Counted from the stretch's first letter, positions 1-7,044 are shown. The stretch: 8,144 nucleotides of DNA from Dehalococcoidia bacterium (GCA_004375725.1 SOKS01000137.1:1-8144), one strand, 5' to 3'. Numbers and translations: made by a program. Notes: generated from the letters alone by a model not told the origin.

Positions 1-264
1 ATCATGCCGCTGGGCAACCTGGTCAAGGAACAGGTGAAAGAGCTGGCACGCTTCCTCGGCATCCCCCAACCGATTATTGATAAACCGCCCTCGGCGGGTC
101 TGTGGGACGGGCAGACCGATGAATCCGAGATGGGGATAAGCTACGAGGCGCTTGATAGCTTTATCCTTACCGGTGAAGCGTCGGACGAGGTGCGGAAAAA
201 GATTGAAAAAATGATGGCCGGCAGCGCCCACAAGCGCTCACTGCTGCCGATACCTGAGTTTTAA
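1..264 (+). CDS. nadE: NH3-dependent NAD+ synthetase, C-terminal fragment (5' end outside window)
   Basis: This is the end of an open frame that enters from the left edge in frame 1 and stops with TAA at 262-264. NadE catalyses the last step of NAD synthesis, ATP-dependent amidation of deamido-NAD (nicotinic acid adenine dinucleotide), in the cytoplasm. The visible part carries the C-terminal family signature: an IMPLGNL-VK-QV-ELA-LGIP segment, followed by KPPSAGLWDGQTDE and a downstream G-SYE-LD stretch. In the family the PPSA-LW-GQTDE loop lies close to the substrates. The ATG at base 4 is an internal methionine of the conserved MPLG motif and not the start, so the gene is truncated by the window edge. 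The frame ends in a Lys/Arg-containing tail (HKRSLLPIPEF), as expected for a natural C-terminus. The ATP-binding N-terminal half and any fused glutaminase domain are not visible, so the NH3-dependent type is only an assumption. Confidence 0.93.
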   Translation: MMPLGNLVKEQVKELARFLGIPQPIIDKPPSAGLWDGQTDESEMGISYEALDSFILTGEASDEVRKKIEKMMAGSAHKRSLLPIPEF

Positions 265-270
265 AGTCGG

Positions 271-297
271 ATTCAGGCTGCTTTTTTATGCCTGAGT
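271..297. terminator. Possible hairpin between convergent genes
   Basis: ATTCAGGC (271-278) pairs with GCCTGAGT (290-297) in eight base pairs including one G-T wobble. The 11-base loop contains a run of six T. It sits 6 bases after the nadE stop and 6 bases before the end of the convergent ferredoxin gene, where a shared terminator would be expected. The T run is inside the loop and not directly after the stem, so it is not a textbook intrinsic terminator on either strand. The position supports the call; the structure supports it only weakly. Confidence 0.35.
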
Positions 298-303
298 TTC
301 CAG

Positions 304-1149
304 CTACCATATACTGGCAGCTATGGGTACACTGGTACGGTCATTAAGCGTGATGGCGTCTTTAGTACAGCTGGCGCGGCAAACGCCACAACCGTAACAG
401 CGCCGCGGGTCAATGACCACTTTTTTATTGGCGGCGCTGTACCCCATCGCGCCGAACTGACAGACGCGCATACACTGACGACAACCGTTGCATAATTCAG
501 GATTCACTTCCGCCACGTACTCGGCACGGAACATGACAGGTATGCCATACGTCACCGTGGCGCGCATGGCGTAACAATCCGACCGGTCACAGTTGCAGAT
601 GCCCCCGATGAATGGAGCCATGAAAGTCCAGACACTATGGCAGAGGCCTTCTTTCTCATGCTGGCGAAAGCTGTCCAGAGCCTCTTCTCTGGTCAGCGTT
701 TCCAGGCCGGCCGTGTCCGGCCCTGTCAGGTAACTGGCGTCAATTTCCTCTATTATCTTCCGAAACTCTCCTCCCTGTGGCGCCATGCTGATTCCGTAGC
801 AATAACGCTGCTCCGTGCCCAGATTTTCTTGACGGCATAGACATGCCGTTCGTATAACGCTACTGACGAAACCGAATATACGCTCAATGTCCTCCATTGG
901 CAGAACCTGGCCAAAGTGTATTTTTTTCTGCCTGCCTGATATATAAGGTGCTAGCACCCCTTTAACGAAAGCCGGTGCTCTGCTAAGTTTTTCCAGTTTC
1001 CCCATTGATTCAGTAAGGTCTCCCGGTTTTGAGAAGAAATCGGCGATAAACTTGCGTCGTCTCAGGTCGCTCATCAAGTCTTCCGAGTAATTCTTGGCCT
1101 GTAGATACCACTTTTTGCCTTCTCCGTGTTTATGGCAGAATTCGCACAT
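304..1149 (-). CDS. 4Fe-4S ferredoxin-domain protein with extra cysteine clusters, function unknown
   Basis: This 281-residue protein is read leftward. Two C-x2-C-x2-C-x3-C motifs near the C-terminus (Cys220/223/226/230 and Cys251/254/257/261) are classic ferredoxin ligands for two 4Fe-4S clusters, so electron transfer is very likely. Nine further cysteines lie upstream: an N-terminal MCEFCHKHG motif (Cys2, Cys5), a CLC pair at 103/105, Cys117, Cys170, and Cys185/187/192 in a CNC-x4-C group. They could bind another metal or cluster. No signal peptide or membrane segment is seen, so it is probably cytoplasmic. The start is supported by AAGGAG on the minus strand (1157-1162), seven bases before ATG, and by a consensus promoter about 70 bases upstream. 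The gene is monocistronic here, convergent with nadE and divergent from recA. I do not recognise a characterised member and give no partner or pathway. The ferredoxin domain is certain; the role is not. Confidence 0.88.
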   Translation of the reverse strand: MCEFCHKHGEGKKWYLQAKNYSEDLMSDLRRRKFIADFFSKPGDLTESMGKLEKLSRAPAFVKGVLAPYISGRQKKIHFGQVLPMEDIERIFGFVSSVIRTACLCRQENLGTEQRYCYGISMAPQGGEFRKIIEEIDASYLTGPDTAGLETLTREEALDSFRQHEKEGLCHSVWTFMAPFIGGICNCDRSDCYAMRATVTYGIPVMFRAEYVAEVNPELCNGCRQCMRVCQFGAMGYSAANKKVVIDPRRCYGCGVCRASCTKDAITLNDRTSVPIAASIW

Positions 1150-1216
1150 TTCTTTCTCCTTGACTCATATTCAATTAAGATAACCGCCAGGCACTCTAAT
1201 ATTCAGGATTATTGCC

Positions 1217-1244
1217 ATTATAGCCCCATATAATTATTTGTCAA
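1217..1244 (-). promoter_or_regulatory. Consensus housekeeping-sigma promoter for the ferredoxin-like gene
   Basis: Read on the minus strand, TTGACA (1244-1239) is followed after exactly 16 bases by TATAAT (1222-1217). Both hexamers match the sigma-70/sigma-A consensus perfectly. Transcription should start near 1210, giving a leader of about 60 bases before the ATG at 1149, with AAGGAG inside it. The site lies in an AT-rich gap and points away from recA. A loose dyad (AATAAT-N4-AATATT on the minus strand, 1198-1213) overlaps the predicted start site and could be an operator, but its half-sites do not match exactly. Confidence 0.78.
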
Positions 1245-1266
1245 TATTATTTACCTATAAATGCTC

Positions 1267-1295
1267 TTGTTTTACCCCCCATTGTCTGCTATTAT
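1267..1295 (+). promoter_or_regulatory. Extended -10 promoter for recA
   Basis: TTGTTT (1267-1272) is followed after 17 bases by TATTAT (1290-1295). A TG dinucleotide one base upstream of the -10 (1287-1288) forms the extended -10 pattern TGnTATTAT. Initiation would fall near 1302, only about seven bases before the preferred recA ATG at 1309, so the transcript would be almost leaderless. No GAAC-N4-GTTC or CTG-N10-CAG LexA-type box was seen between 1150 and 1310, so SOS control is not evident from known operator types. Confidence 0.6.
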
Positions 1296-1308
1296 GTTGA
1301 AAAGGCAG

Positions 1309-2322
1309 ATGATTACCGAAAGAGAGAAGGCTTTAGAGCTGGCGATCGGCCAGATTGAAAAAAAGTTCGGCAAAGGCGCGATTATGAGGCTGGGGGAGTC
1401 CGCAGGAAGTACTCCCGTGGAAGCTATCCCCAGTGGCTCGCTGGCTCTGGACCTGGCCTTGGGCATTGGCGGTATTCCCAAAGGTCGGGTCACGGAGATA
1501 TTTGGTCCGGAGGCATCCGGGAAGACCACCCTGGCCCAGCATATCATTGCGGAATCACAGAAACGTGGCGGTATGGCTGCCTATATTGATGTTGAACATG
1601 CGTTAGACCCACCCTATGCGGCAAATTGCGGTGTAAATGTTGAGGAACTGCTTATCTCCCAGCCGGATACCGGGGAGCAGGCGCTGGAAATCTGCGAGGC
1701 GCTGGTAAGGAGCAGCGCCATTGACGCCATCGTGATTGACAGCGTGGCGGCTCTGGTACCCCGGGCTGAAATTGAGGGGGATATGGGGGATCCTCAGATG
1801 GGTCTGCAGGCGCGCTTGATGTCGCAAGCCCTGCGCAAGCTGGCGGCGGCAATTGGCCGTTCCGGGACGGCGGTCATATTCCTCAACCAGCTTCGGGAAA
1901 AGGTCGGCATTGTCTTCGGCAATCCCGAGGTAACACCGGGCGGTAGGGCACTCAAGTTTTACAGCTCGGTACGGATCGACCTCAGGCGCATTGAAACCAT
2001 CAAACAGGGAAATGAAGCCATTGGAAACCACGTCAGGGCCAAGGTTGTTAAAAACAAGGTTGCACCTCCATTCCGAAATGCCGAATTTGATATCATGTTT
2101 GGCCACGGCATAAGCAAAGAGGGCAATCTTATTGACCTCGGTCTGGAAATGGAGTTGCTAACTAAGGCTGGTGCCTTTCTCTCTTACGGCGATGTCCGCC
2201 TCGGGCAAGGCAGAGAAGCGGCCAGACAATATCTGGCGCAAAATCAGGAGCTTGCCCAGGAAATAGAGCAGAAAATAAGGTCCTCAGCCGGTATCACTCA
2301 TTCTACCGCGCCCAATGAATAA
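1309..2322 (+). CDS. recA: Recombinase RecA
   Basis: RecA is the DNA-dependent ATPase that forms filaments on single-stranded DNA, performs strand exchange and promotes LexA self-cleavage. From ATG 1309 ([20 protein letters not shown]) the protein has 337 residues. With this start, key residues fall at Escherichia coli numbers: Walker A GPEASGKT at 66-73, the catalytic Glu96 in DVEHALD, Walker B ending at Asp144, Gln194 and Phe203 in the NQLREK-FGNPE loop L2 region. The longer frame from ATG 1261 or ATG 1294 adds a non-homologous leader and overlaps the likely promoter, so I prefer 1309. The ribosome site is poor: AAAAGG at 1300-1305 lies only three bases from the ATG. Variations include [11 protein letters not shown] where DAEHALDPVYA is usual, Val208 in loop L2, and a short C-terminus without the long acidic tail of enterobacterial RecA. 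A strong terminator follows the gene, then recX. Confidence 0.97.
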   Translation: MITEREKALELAIGQIEKKFGKGAIMRLGESAGSTPVEAIPSGSLALDLALGIGGIPKGRVTEIFGPEASGKTTLAQHIIAESQKRGGMAAYIDVEHALDPPYAANCGVNVEELLISQPDTGEQALEICEALVRSSAIDAIVIDSVAALVPRAEIEGDMGDPQMGLQARLMSQALRKLAAAIGRSGTAVIFLNQLREKVGIVFGNPEVTPGGRALKFYSSVRIDLRRIETIKQGNEAIGNHVRAKVVKNKVAPPFRNAEFDIMFGHGISKEGNLIDLGLEMELLTKAGAFLSYGDVRLGQGREAARQYLAQNQELAQEIEQKIRSSAGITHSTAPNE

Positions 2323-2363
2323 GGGCATACTAGAATAATAGAAAACAGAATACCGTAAAGAGT

Positions 2364-2400
2364 GCAAGGCTGAGGCATAGGTTTCAGCCTTGCGTTTTTT
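2364..2400 (+). terminator. Intrinsic terminator between recA and recX
   Basis: GCAAGGCTGA (2364-2373) pairs perfectly with TCAGCCTTGC (2384-2393) across a 10-base loop. A G and a run of six T (2395-2400) follow. This is a textbook rho-independent terminator 41 bases after the recA stop. The T run directly abuts the recX ribosome binding site (AAGGTGAG, 2401-2408). I see no convincing promoter between 2323 and 2414, so recX is probably reached by partial read-through from recA. Confidence 0.9.
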
Positions 2401-2417
2401 AAGGTGAGAGTAAGGTG
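2401..2417 (+). promoter_or_regulatory. Ribosome binding site fixing the recX GTG start
   Basis: AAGGTGAG at 2401-2408 matches the anti-Shine-Dalgarno region well and lies six bases before GTG 2415. It selects GTG as the start in the absence of a nearby in-frame ATG and lies immediately downstream of the terminator T tract. Confidence 0.75.
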
Positions 2418-3050
2418 AGCAGGATTACCGACCTCCGCACAGGGAAAGGAAGAGAGAAAAGGATAAACATTTATTTGGGTGGAAGGTTCGCCTTCAGCCT
2501 GGGGGCTGAGGTCGTGGCGAAAGAAAACCTGCAGGTAGGCCAGGAGCTTTCCGATAACCAGATCGAATTACTGACCGGTGGTGATCAGTTGCAACGCTGT
2601 CTGGCGGCGGCTTACCGCTACCTGGGCTATCGTCCGCGCAGCGAGTCTGAGCTCAGAGAGCGAATGCAACGCCGCGGCTTTGCCGCGGAAACCGTAGATG
2701 CGGCGGTGGTCCGGCTCAGGGAACAGCACCTGCTGGATGACGAAGCCTTTGCTCAATTCTGGAAGGAGAACCGGGAGTCATTCGGCCCGCGAAGTCAGTG
2801 GCTCACCAGGCTGGAATTGAAAAGGATGGGGGTAATGAACGACGTTATCGAGCAGGTGGTAGTTGGCATGGATGATGAGGAAAATGCCTATCGGGCGGCG
2901 CTGCAGAAGACGCGCCGCTGGGCACCGGCCGACTATCAGAGGTTGCGGCGCCGGCTGGGTGACTATCTCCGGCGTCGTGGTTTTAAATATGAAGTCATCA
3001 ACCACACTGTGGAAAAAATATGGCAGGAACGAGGGAATGGCTCGGGATAG
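2415..3050 (+). CDS. recX: Regulatory protein RecX
   Basis: RecX binds within the RecA filament groove and modulates, usually inhibits, RecA ATPase and strand exchange. This 211-residue protein starts at GTG with a good ribosome site. Residues 1-50 form the N-terminal extension seen in longer RecX proteins (NIYLGGRFAFSL, then VAKENLQVGQELS). RecX three-helix repeats follow: YRPRSESELRERMQRRGF around 72-89 with LL-DDEAFA-FW near 106-116, a second repeat with GPRSQWLTRLELKRMGV at 124-140, and a third ending in YLRRRGFKYEVI at 184-195. The protein is rich in Arg and Leu, as is usual for the family. Its position just downstream of recA behind a terminator matches the common recA-recX arrangement in which RecX is kept at a lower level. 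Rny follows after 83 bases. Confidence 0.93.
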   Translation: MSRITDLRTGKGREKRINIYLGGRFAFSLGAEVVAKENLQVGQELSDNQIELLTGGDQLQRCLAAAYRYLGYRPRSESELRERMQRRGFAAETVDAAVVRLREQHLLDDEAFAQFWKENRESFGPRSQWLTRLELKRMGVMNDVIEQVVVGMDDEENAYRAALQKTRRWAPADYQRLRRRLGDYLRRRGFKYEVINHTVEKIWQERGNGSG

Positions 3051-3133
3051 TTTATGTACTGGTGAAACCCGGTATATGGCTATCTTAAGCTGCCCCAGGT
3101 AGATAAAAATTTAAAGAAAAAGGGGGTGACACA

Positions 3134-4678
3134 ATGGGATTGGATATTGTTGTAATTCTGGCAATATTCTTTGCCTTTGTCATTGGCGCTGTCTTTGGCG
3201 GTATGGCGGCATTTATTTTCCGTCGGGTGATGTTCAACCGGCAGATACGCATTGCCGAGCGCAAAGCGGCCAAAATGATGGCCGAAGCCAGAGACGAGTC
3301 CAGAGTAGTGCTGAATGATGCCCAGGAGGAAGCGAGAAAGACTAAAGCATCAGTTGATGCCGAATATCGTGAGCGGCGTTCCGAATTGCAGCGCCAGGAA
3401 AACCGCTTGGGCCAGAAGATAGAAAATCTGGATCGGAAGCTGGAAAGTGTCGAGCAGCGGGAGCGTGGTATGGCCGGCAAGGAAAAGGAAATCGAGTCGA
3501 TCCGAGGTCAGCTTGGCGAGTTAAGGGACAGGCAGTTGAAGCAGCTCGAGCTGATTTCGGGCATGTCCAGCGCCGAGGCGCGTGAGCAGTTGCTGGATGC
3601 GGTGCAGGTGGAGATGGAGCAGGAGACTTCAAGGCGACTCCGCGAGTGGGAGATAAAGCTGAAAGAAGAAGCCAATGAGAAGGCACAGGAAATCCTTTCA
3701 CAGGCGATTCAACGCAGTGCCTCGGAGATTGTTAGCGAGTATACGGTGTCCGTGGTGCCGCTACCCAGTGATGAGATGAAGGGGAGATTGATCGGCCGTG
3801 AAGGGCGCAATATCAGGGCTCTTGAGCAGGCGACCGGTGTGGACCTGATCATCGACGATACCCCTGAGGCGGTTACCGTGTCCAGTTTTGACCCGATACG
3901 GCGGGAGATTGCCCGCAACGCATTGCACAAGCTAATCCTTGACGGGCGCATCCATCCGGCGCGTATTGAGGAGGTGGTGGCCAAAGCAAAAGAAGACGTG
4001 GAGGCGGATATTAATAGTGCGGGAGAGCAGGCAGCCTATCAGGTTGGCATGCACGGACTGCGACCGGAAATTATCCGGTTGCTGGGTCGACTGAAATACC
4101 GCACCAGCTATGGGCAGAACAGTCTGCAGCACAGCATTGAGACCGCCTATATAGCCGGAATGATTGCCTCCGAGCTGGGGGCTGATGTGAGCATCGCCAA
4201 AAGGGCCGGGCTCCTGCACGACCTTGGCAAGGCGGTTGACCGTGAGGTAGAGGGCACACATGCCCAGATTGGTGCCGACCTGGTGAAGCAGTGGGACAAG
4301 TCGCCGGAGGTGGTGAAGGGCATTGCCGAGCACCATCTGGAGACGGAAAGCGTCAGCATGTGGGGGTTTATCATCTCGGCGGCAGATGCCATAAGCAGCG
4401 CCAGACCGGGCGCCCGACGCGAGTCGCTGGAGAACTACCTGAAGCGAATGAAAGCGCTGGAAGACATCGCCAACGACTTCAAAGGCGTGGACAAGTCCTA
4501 CGCCATTCAGGCCGGACGGGAAATCCGTATCCTGGTCAAGCCGGAGGAAATTGATGACCTGGGCGCGATGCGGCTTGTCCGGGACATCGTGAAGAGGATA
4601 GAAGAGGGCCTTGAGTATCCGGGGCAGATAAAGGTTACGGTGCTGAGGGAGACCAGGGCCGTTGATTTCGCGAAATAA
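3134..4678 (+). CDS. rny: Ribonuclease Y (membrane-anchored endoribonuclease)
   Basis: RNase Y starts decay of many mRNAs by endonucleolytic cleavage and is tethered to the cytoplasmic membrane. The 514 residues fit the family length (about 520). Order of domains: an N-terminal transmembrane helix (about residues 4-30), a long charged coiled coil rich in Glu, Arg and Gln (about 35-195), a KH RNA-binding domain with [10 protein letters not shown] at 217-226 followed by [10 protein letters not shown], and an HD hydrolase domain with His333, the HD pair His362-Asp363, His400-His401 and Asp418. The conserved C-terminal segment ends with [10 protein letters not shown] near the last residue, so the protein is full length. 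The start has a strong ribosome site (GGGGGTGA, 3122-3129). The stop codon overlaps the ribosome site of the next gene, suggesting co-translation with ymdB, its usual neighbour in Bacillus and relatives. Confidence 0.97.
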   Translation: MGLDIVVILAIFFAFVIGAVFGGMAAFIFRRVMFNRQIRIAERKAAKMMAEARDESRVVLNDAQEEARKTKASVDAEYRERRSELQRQENRLGQKIENLDRKLESVEQRERGMAGKEKEIESIRGQLGELRDRQLKQLELISGMSSAEAREQLLDAVQVEMEQETSRRLREWEIKLKEEANEKAQEILSQAIQRSASEIVSEYTVSVVPLPSDEMKGRLIGREGRNIRALEQATGVDLIIDDTPEAVTVSSFDPIRREIARNALHKLILDGRIHPARIEEVVAKAKEDVEADINSAGEQAAYQVGMHGLRPEIIRLLGRLKYRTSYGQNSLQHSIETAYIAGMIASELGADVSIAKRAGLLHDLGKAVDREVEGTHAQIGADLVKQWDKSPEVVKGIAEHHLETESVSMWGFIISAADAISSARPGARRESLENYLKRMKALEDIANDFKGVDKSYAIQAGREIRILVKPEEIDDLGAMRLVRDIVKRIEEGLEYPGQIKVTVLRETRAVDFAK

Positions 4679-4687
4679 AGGACGTAG

Positions 4688-5461
4688 ATGTTAGTACTGG
4701 TAGTCGGTGATATAATTGGCCAGCCCGGCAGAAAAGCGGTGCATGAGGTTCTACCGCAACTGCGCCGGCAGTACAGGCTGGATATGGTCATTGTCAATGC
4801 TGAAAATGCCGCCGGCGGTTTCGGACTGACCCCAGCCATTGCCCAGGAGCTTATTGAGACCGGCGTTCATGTATTGACGTCAGGAAATCATATCTGGGCG
4901 CAGAAGGATATCATCCCCAATCTTGATGGCGATATGATGATTCTGCGCCCGTTGAACTATCCGCCGGGAGTGCCGGGGAGGGGCTACCTCATCACCGGTC
5001 AGACGATGGTGGTCAACCTGATGGGCCGGACCTTTATGAATGATATCGACTGTCCGTTCCGGGCAATGGATAAGCTCCTTGAAGAAGTCCGGGACAGGCC
5101 ACCGGTGGTCATTGTTGATTTTCACGCTGAAGCAACCTCGGAAAAAATGGCCATGGGATGGTATCTGGACGGCAGAGTCAGCGCTGTCCTGGGTACCCAT
5201 ACGCATGTAGGCACCATTGACGCTCAGATACTGCCCCAGGGCACAGCTTACGTAACTGACATCGGCATGACCGGACCGGCAGATTCTATCATCGGTGATG
5301 ACGTGGAATCAGTCTTAAAGCGTTTTCTCACCGGGGTGCCCCACCGTCTTTCCGTGGGGAAGGGAAAGCCGATTTTAAATGCCGTCCTGGTGGAAGTTGA
5401 CGAGAACAGCGGCCGGGCAATTAGTATTGAACGCATCTGTCGGCAGCTGGAGAGACCGTGA
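4688..5461 (+). CDS. ymdB: YmdB-type metallophosphoesterase (2',3'-cyclic nucleotide phosphodiesterase)
   Basis: This 257-residue enzyme belongs to the calcineurin-like phosphoesterase family of Bacillus subtilis YmdB, which hydrolyses cyclic nucleotides and influences RNA levels and developmental decisions. Metal-binding motifs are intact: Asp8 in VGD-IGQPGR, Glu39-Asn40 in NAEN, Asn67-His68 in TSGNHIW, His146 in VDFHAEATSEK, and His171/His173 in GTHTHVGT. There is no signal peptide, so it is cytoplasmic. The ribosome site AAGGA (4678-4682) begins on the last base of the rny stop codon, and the gap is only nine bases. The 3' end overlaps the following PHP gene by four bases (GTGA). The rny-ymdB pairing is conserved across distant phyla and supports a shared role in RNA turnover, although the physiological substrate here is unknown. 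Confidence 0.94.
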   Translation: MLVLVVGDIIGQPGRKAVHEVLPQLRRQYRLDMVIVNAENAAGGFGLTPAIAQELIETGVHVLTSGNHIWAQKDIIPNLDGDMMILRPLNYPPGVPGRGYLITGQTMVVNLMGRTFMNDIDCPFRAMDKLLEEVRDRPPVVIVDFHAEATSEKMAMGWYLDGRVSAVLGTHTHVGTIDAQILPQGTAYVTDIGMTGPADSIIGDDVESVLKRFLTGVPHRLSVGKGKPILNAVLVEVDENSGRAISIERICRQLERP

Positions 5462-6312
5462 GCAAGGTTGACCTGCACATTCATTCCACTGCCTCGGACG
5501 GAAGGTACAGCCCGCAGGAAATCGTCCGCAAGGCGGTGGGACTTGGCCTGGAAGTCATTGCCCTCGCCGACCATGACTCCGTTGACGGAATAGTGCCGGC
5601 TCTTGAGGAAGCGCGAAGATTAAACCAGCTTCAGTTCATTCCCGCGGTGGAAATGAGCACGGACGTTCCCAGTGGCGAGGTTCATGTCCTCGGCTACTTC
5701 ATTGACTACACCAGTAAAGAACTCGCCGCCGCGCTGGACCGGTTTCGCTATTCCCGGGAAGGACGGGCGCAGGGAATGATAACCAGGCTGGCGGAGCTTG
5801 GAATCCACATAAGCTGGGAGCGTGTCCGGGAAATCGCCGGCAGCGGTACCGTTGCCCGACCCCATATCGCGCAGGCAATGCTGGAGAAGGGATATATCAG
5901 TTCCATAAAGGAAGCGTTTGATAAATATATCGCGCGCGACGGGCCGGCCTATGTGGAGCGGGAAAAGATGACGCCGGTGGAGGTGGTAAAGCTGATACTG
6001 CGCAACCGTGGCATAGCCGTGATGGCGCATCCGTTTTTCGTACCGGAACCTGAAGCCATGATTGCGGAACTGAAAGCTGCCGGGATGGCGGGCATTGAAG
6101 CCTATTATAGCAATTATACCAATGAAGATATTGGCACCCTCATTGCCCTGGCGAAAAACCACGGGCTGATTGTTACCGGTGGCAGTGATTATCACGGTCT
6201 GGATGAGAGCAATGAGACCCTGATGGGTGGGGTGGAAGTGCCTATGGAGGCAGTAAGCAGGCTGATTGCACATGCCGAGCCAAAAATGTTAAAGTTAGCC
6301 TATTTAAAGTAA
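5458..6312 (+). CDS. PHP-domain phosphoesterase (nucleoside bisphosphate phosphatase / RNase AM-like)
   Basis: The 284-residue protein is a PHP-superfamily metal hydrolase of the YciV/TrpH type. Characterised relatives remove the 3' phosphate from 3',5'-nucleoside bisphosphates such as pAp or trim RNA 5' ends exonucleolytically. Trinuclear-site ligands are visible: His7 and His9 (DLHIHSTASDG), Asp14, Asp38-His39 (ALADHDSVDG), Glu65, His76, His136 (RPHIAQAML), His191 (MAHPFF), and Asp244 with His246 (GSDYHG). The region 80-180 is the helical insert common to this subgroup. Translation starts at GTG 5458, overlapping the ymdB stop, with GGAG five bases upstream. An alternative ATG is not available before the essential HIH motif. 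The context, directly after RNase Y and YmdB, favours a role in RNA end processing or pAp disposal, but this is inferred. Confidence 0.9.
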   Translation: MSKVDLHIHSTASDGRYSPQEIVRKAVGLGLEVIALADHDSVDGIVPALEEARRLNQLQFIPAVEMSTDVPSGEVHVLGYFIDYTSKELAAALDRFRYSREGRAQGMITRLAELGIHISWERVREIAGSGTVARPHIAQAMLEKGYISSIKEAFDKYIARDGPAYVEREKMTPVEVVKLILRNRGIAVMAHPFFVPEPEAMIAELKAAGMAGIEAYYSNYTNEDIGTLIALAKNHGLIVTGGSDYHGLDESNETLMGGVEVPMEAVSRLIAHAEPKMLKLAYLK

Positions 6313-6333
6313 GTCCTTCCGTCAGGAGAGCCT

Positions 6334-7044
6334 ATGGCTATCTGGTTTGCCTTAATACTTGCGGCTTACCTTCTGGGTTCAGTCCCCGTTGCGTACCTGG
6401 CGGCCAAGTTAATCTGTGGCATAGACGTCAGGCAGTATGGCACGGGTCAGGTGGGTGGCGGCAACCTCTGGCGGATGACCTCCTGGAAACTCGGTTTGCC
6501 GGTCGTCGTTTTTGACGTTGGCAAGGGGGTGGTGATGGTCTGGGTGGCACAGCTCCTGGAGCTGAGCGTGGCCCAGCAGCTGGTGGTGGGTGCGGCGGCG
6601 GTCACAGGGCATAACTGGTCCGTGTTTCTCCGCTTCGGTGGCGGCCGGGGTGTCGCTACCGCCATGGGGGTTATCTTTATCCTCCCGTTAATTAATGAAA
6701 TGACGCCCTGGCCCACAATCACCTGTTTTGCCTGCCTTGTCGCTGGCTCTGTCATGCTGCGAAGCTCGCCGCTGCCAGTGATGGTGAGTGTTGCTCTGTT
6801 ACCCATCGTCAGCGCCATTTATGAACCAGTAGCGACAACGCTGGGATTCTTGACCATCTTGTTAATAATAGTGATAAAACGCCTGGTGGCACCAAGAGCG
6901 GTTGAGGCTACTTCGGTCAGTAAAAAAAGAATGCTGTTGGCCCGATTGCTTTTTGACCGGGATATAATGGACCGCAAAGTCTGGATGTCCCGATTCCCTT
7001 TCAAAGACAAGGATTTAGAAGAATTAAACGACGGGATTGACTGA
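6334..7044 (+). CDS. plsY: PlsY-family glycerol-3-phosphate acyltransferase, divergent
   Basis: PlsY proteins transfer acyl groups from acyl-phosphate to glycerol-3-phosphate at the membrane, the first step of phospholipid synthesis. This 236-residue, very hydrophobic protein has the family layout: GSVPVAYL (15-22) in the first helix, a conserved Arg-x-Tyr-Gly loop (33-36), DVGKG (61-65), and GHNWSVFLRFGGGRGVATAMG (first half from residue 92) before the next helices. About five to seven membrane segments are visible. Two oddities are seen. The usual GSGN-x-GATN loop reads GTGQVGGGNLWR (36-47), and a charged tail of about 50 residues follows the last helix (after 186), making it longer than the usual ~200. 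AGGAG (6324-6328) supports the start. It could be a paralogue with changed substrate, so the function is less certain than the family. Confidence 0.82.
   Translation: MAIWFALILAAYLLGSVPVAYLAAKLICGIDVRQYGTGQVGGGNLWRMTSWKLGLPVVVFDVGKGVVMVWVAQLLELSVAQQLVVGAAAVTGHNWSVFLRFGGGRGVATAMGVIFILPLINEMTPWPTITCFACLVAGSVMLRSSPLPVMVSVALLPIVSAIYEPVATTLGFLTILLIIVIKRLVAPRAVEATSVSKKRMLLARLLFDRDIMDRKVWMSRFPFKDKDLEELNDGID

Noticed and set aside
637..840. Rightward open frame of 67 codons inside the ferredoxin-like gene
   Set aside because: It is antisense to a clearly coding frame with intact Fe-S motifs, has no ribosome site, and its protein resembles nothing recognisable.
1228..1261. Rightward TATAAT (1229-1234) and TATAAA (1256-1261) as alternative recA -10 boxes
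   Set aside because: Neither has a recognisable -35 hexamer at 16-18 bases, and the region is AT-rich enough for chance matches.
1261..1308. N-terminal extension of RecA from ATG 1261
   Set aside because: The 16 extra residues are not RecA-like, no ribosome site precedes 1261, and the stretch contains the best recA promoter candidate.
1603..2106. Leftward 167-codon frame inside recA
   Set aside because: It lies wholly antisense to recA and is explained by codon bias of the real gene. No supporting start signals or motifs are present.
3051..3133. Promoter or terminator between recX and rny
   Set aside because: A five-pair stem (ACTGG/CCGGT, 3058-3073) lacks a T tract, and no -35/-10 pair with reasonable spacing was found. 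Only the rny ribosome site is convincing.
5620..6273. Leftward 217-codon frame inside the PHP gene
   Set aside because: It is an antisense shadow; the plus-strand frame has all PHP metal ligands, and the minus-strand product has no domain character.
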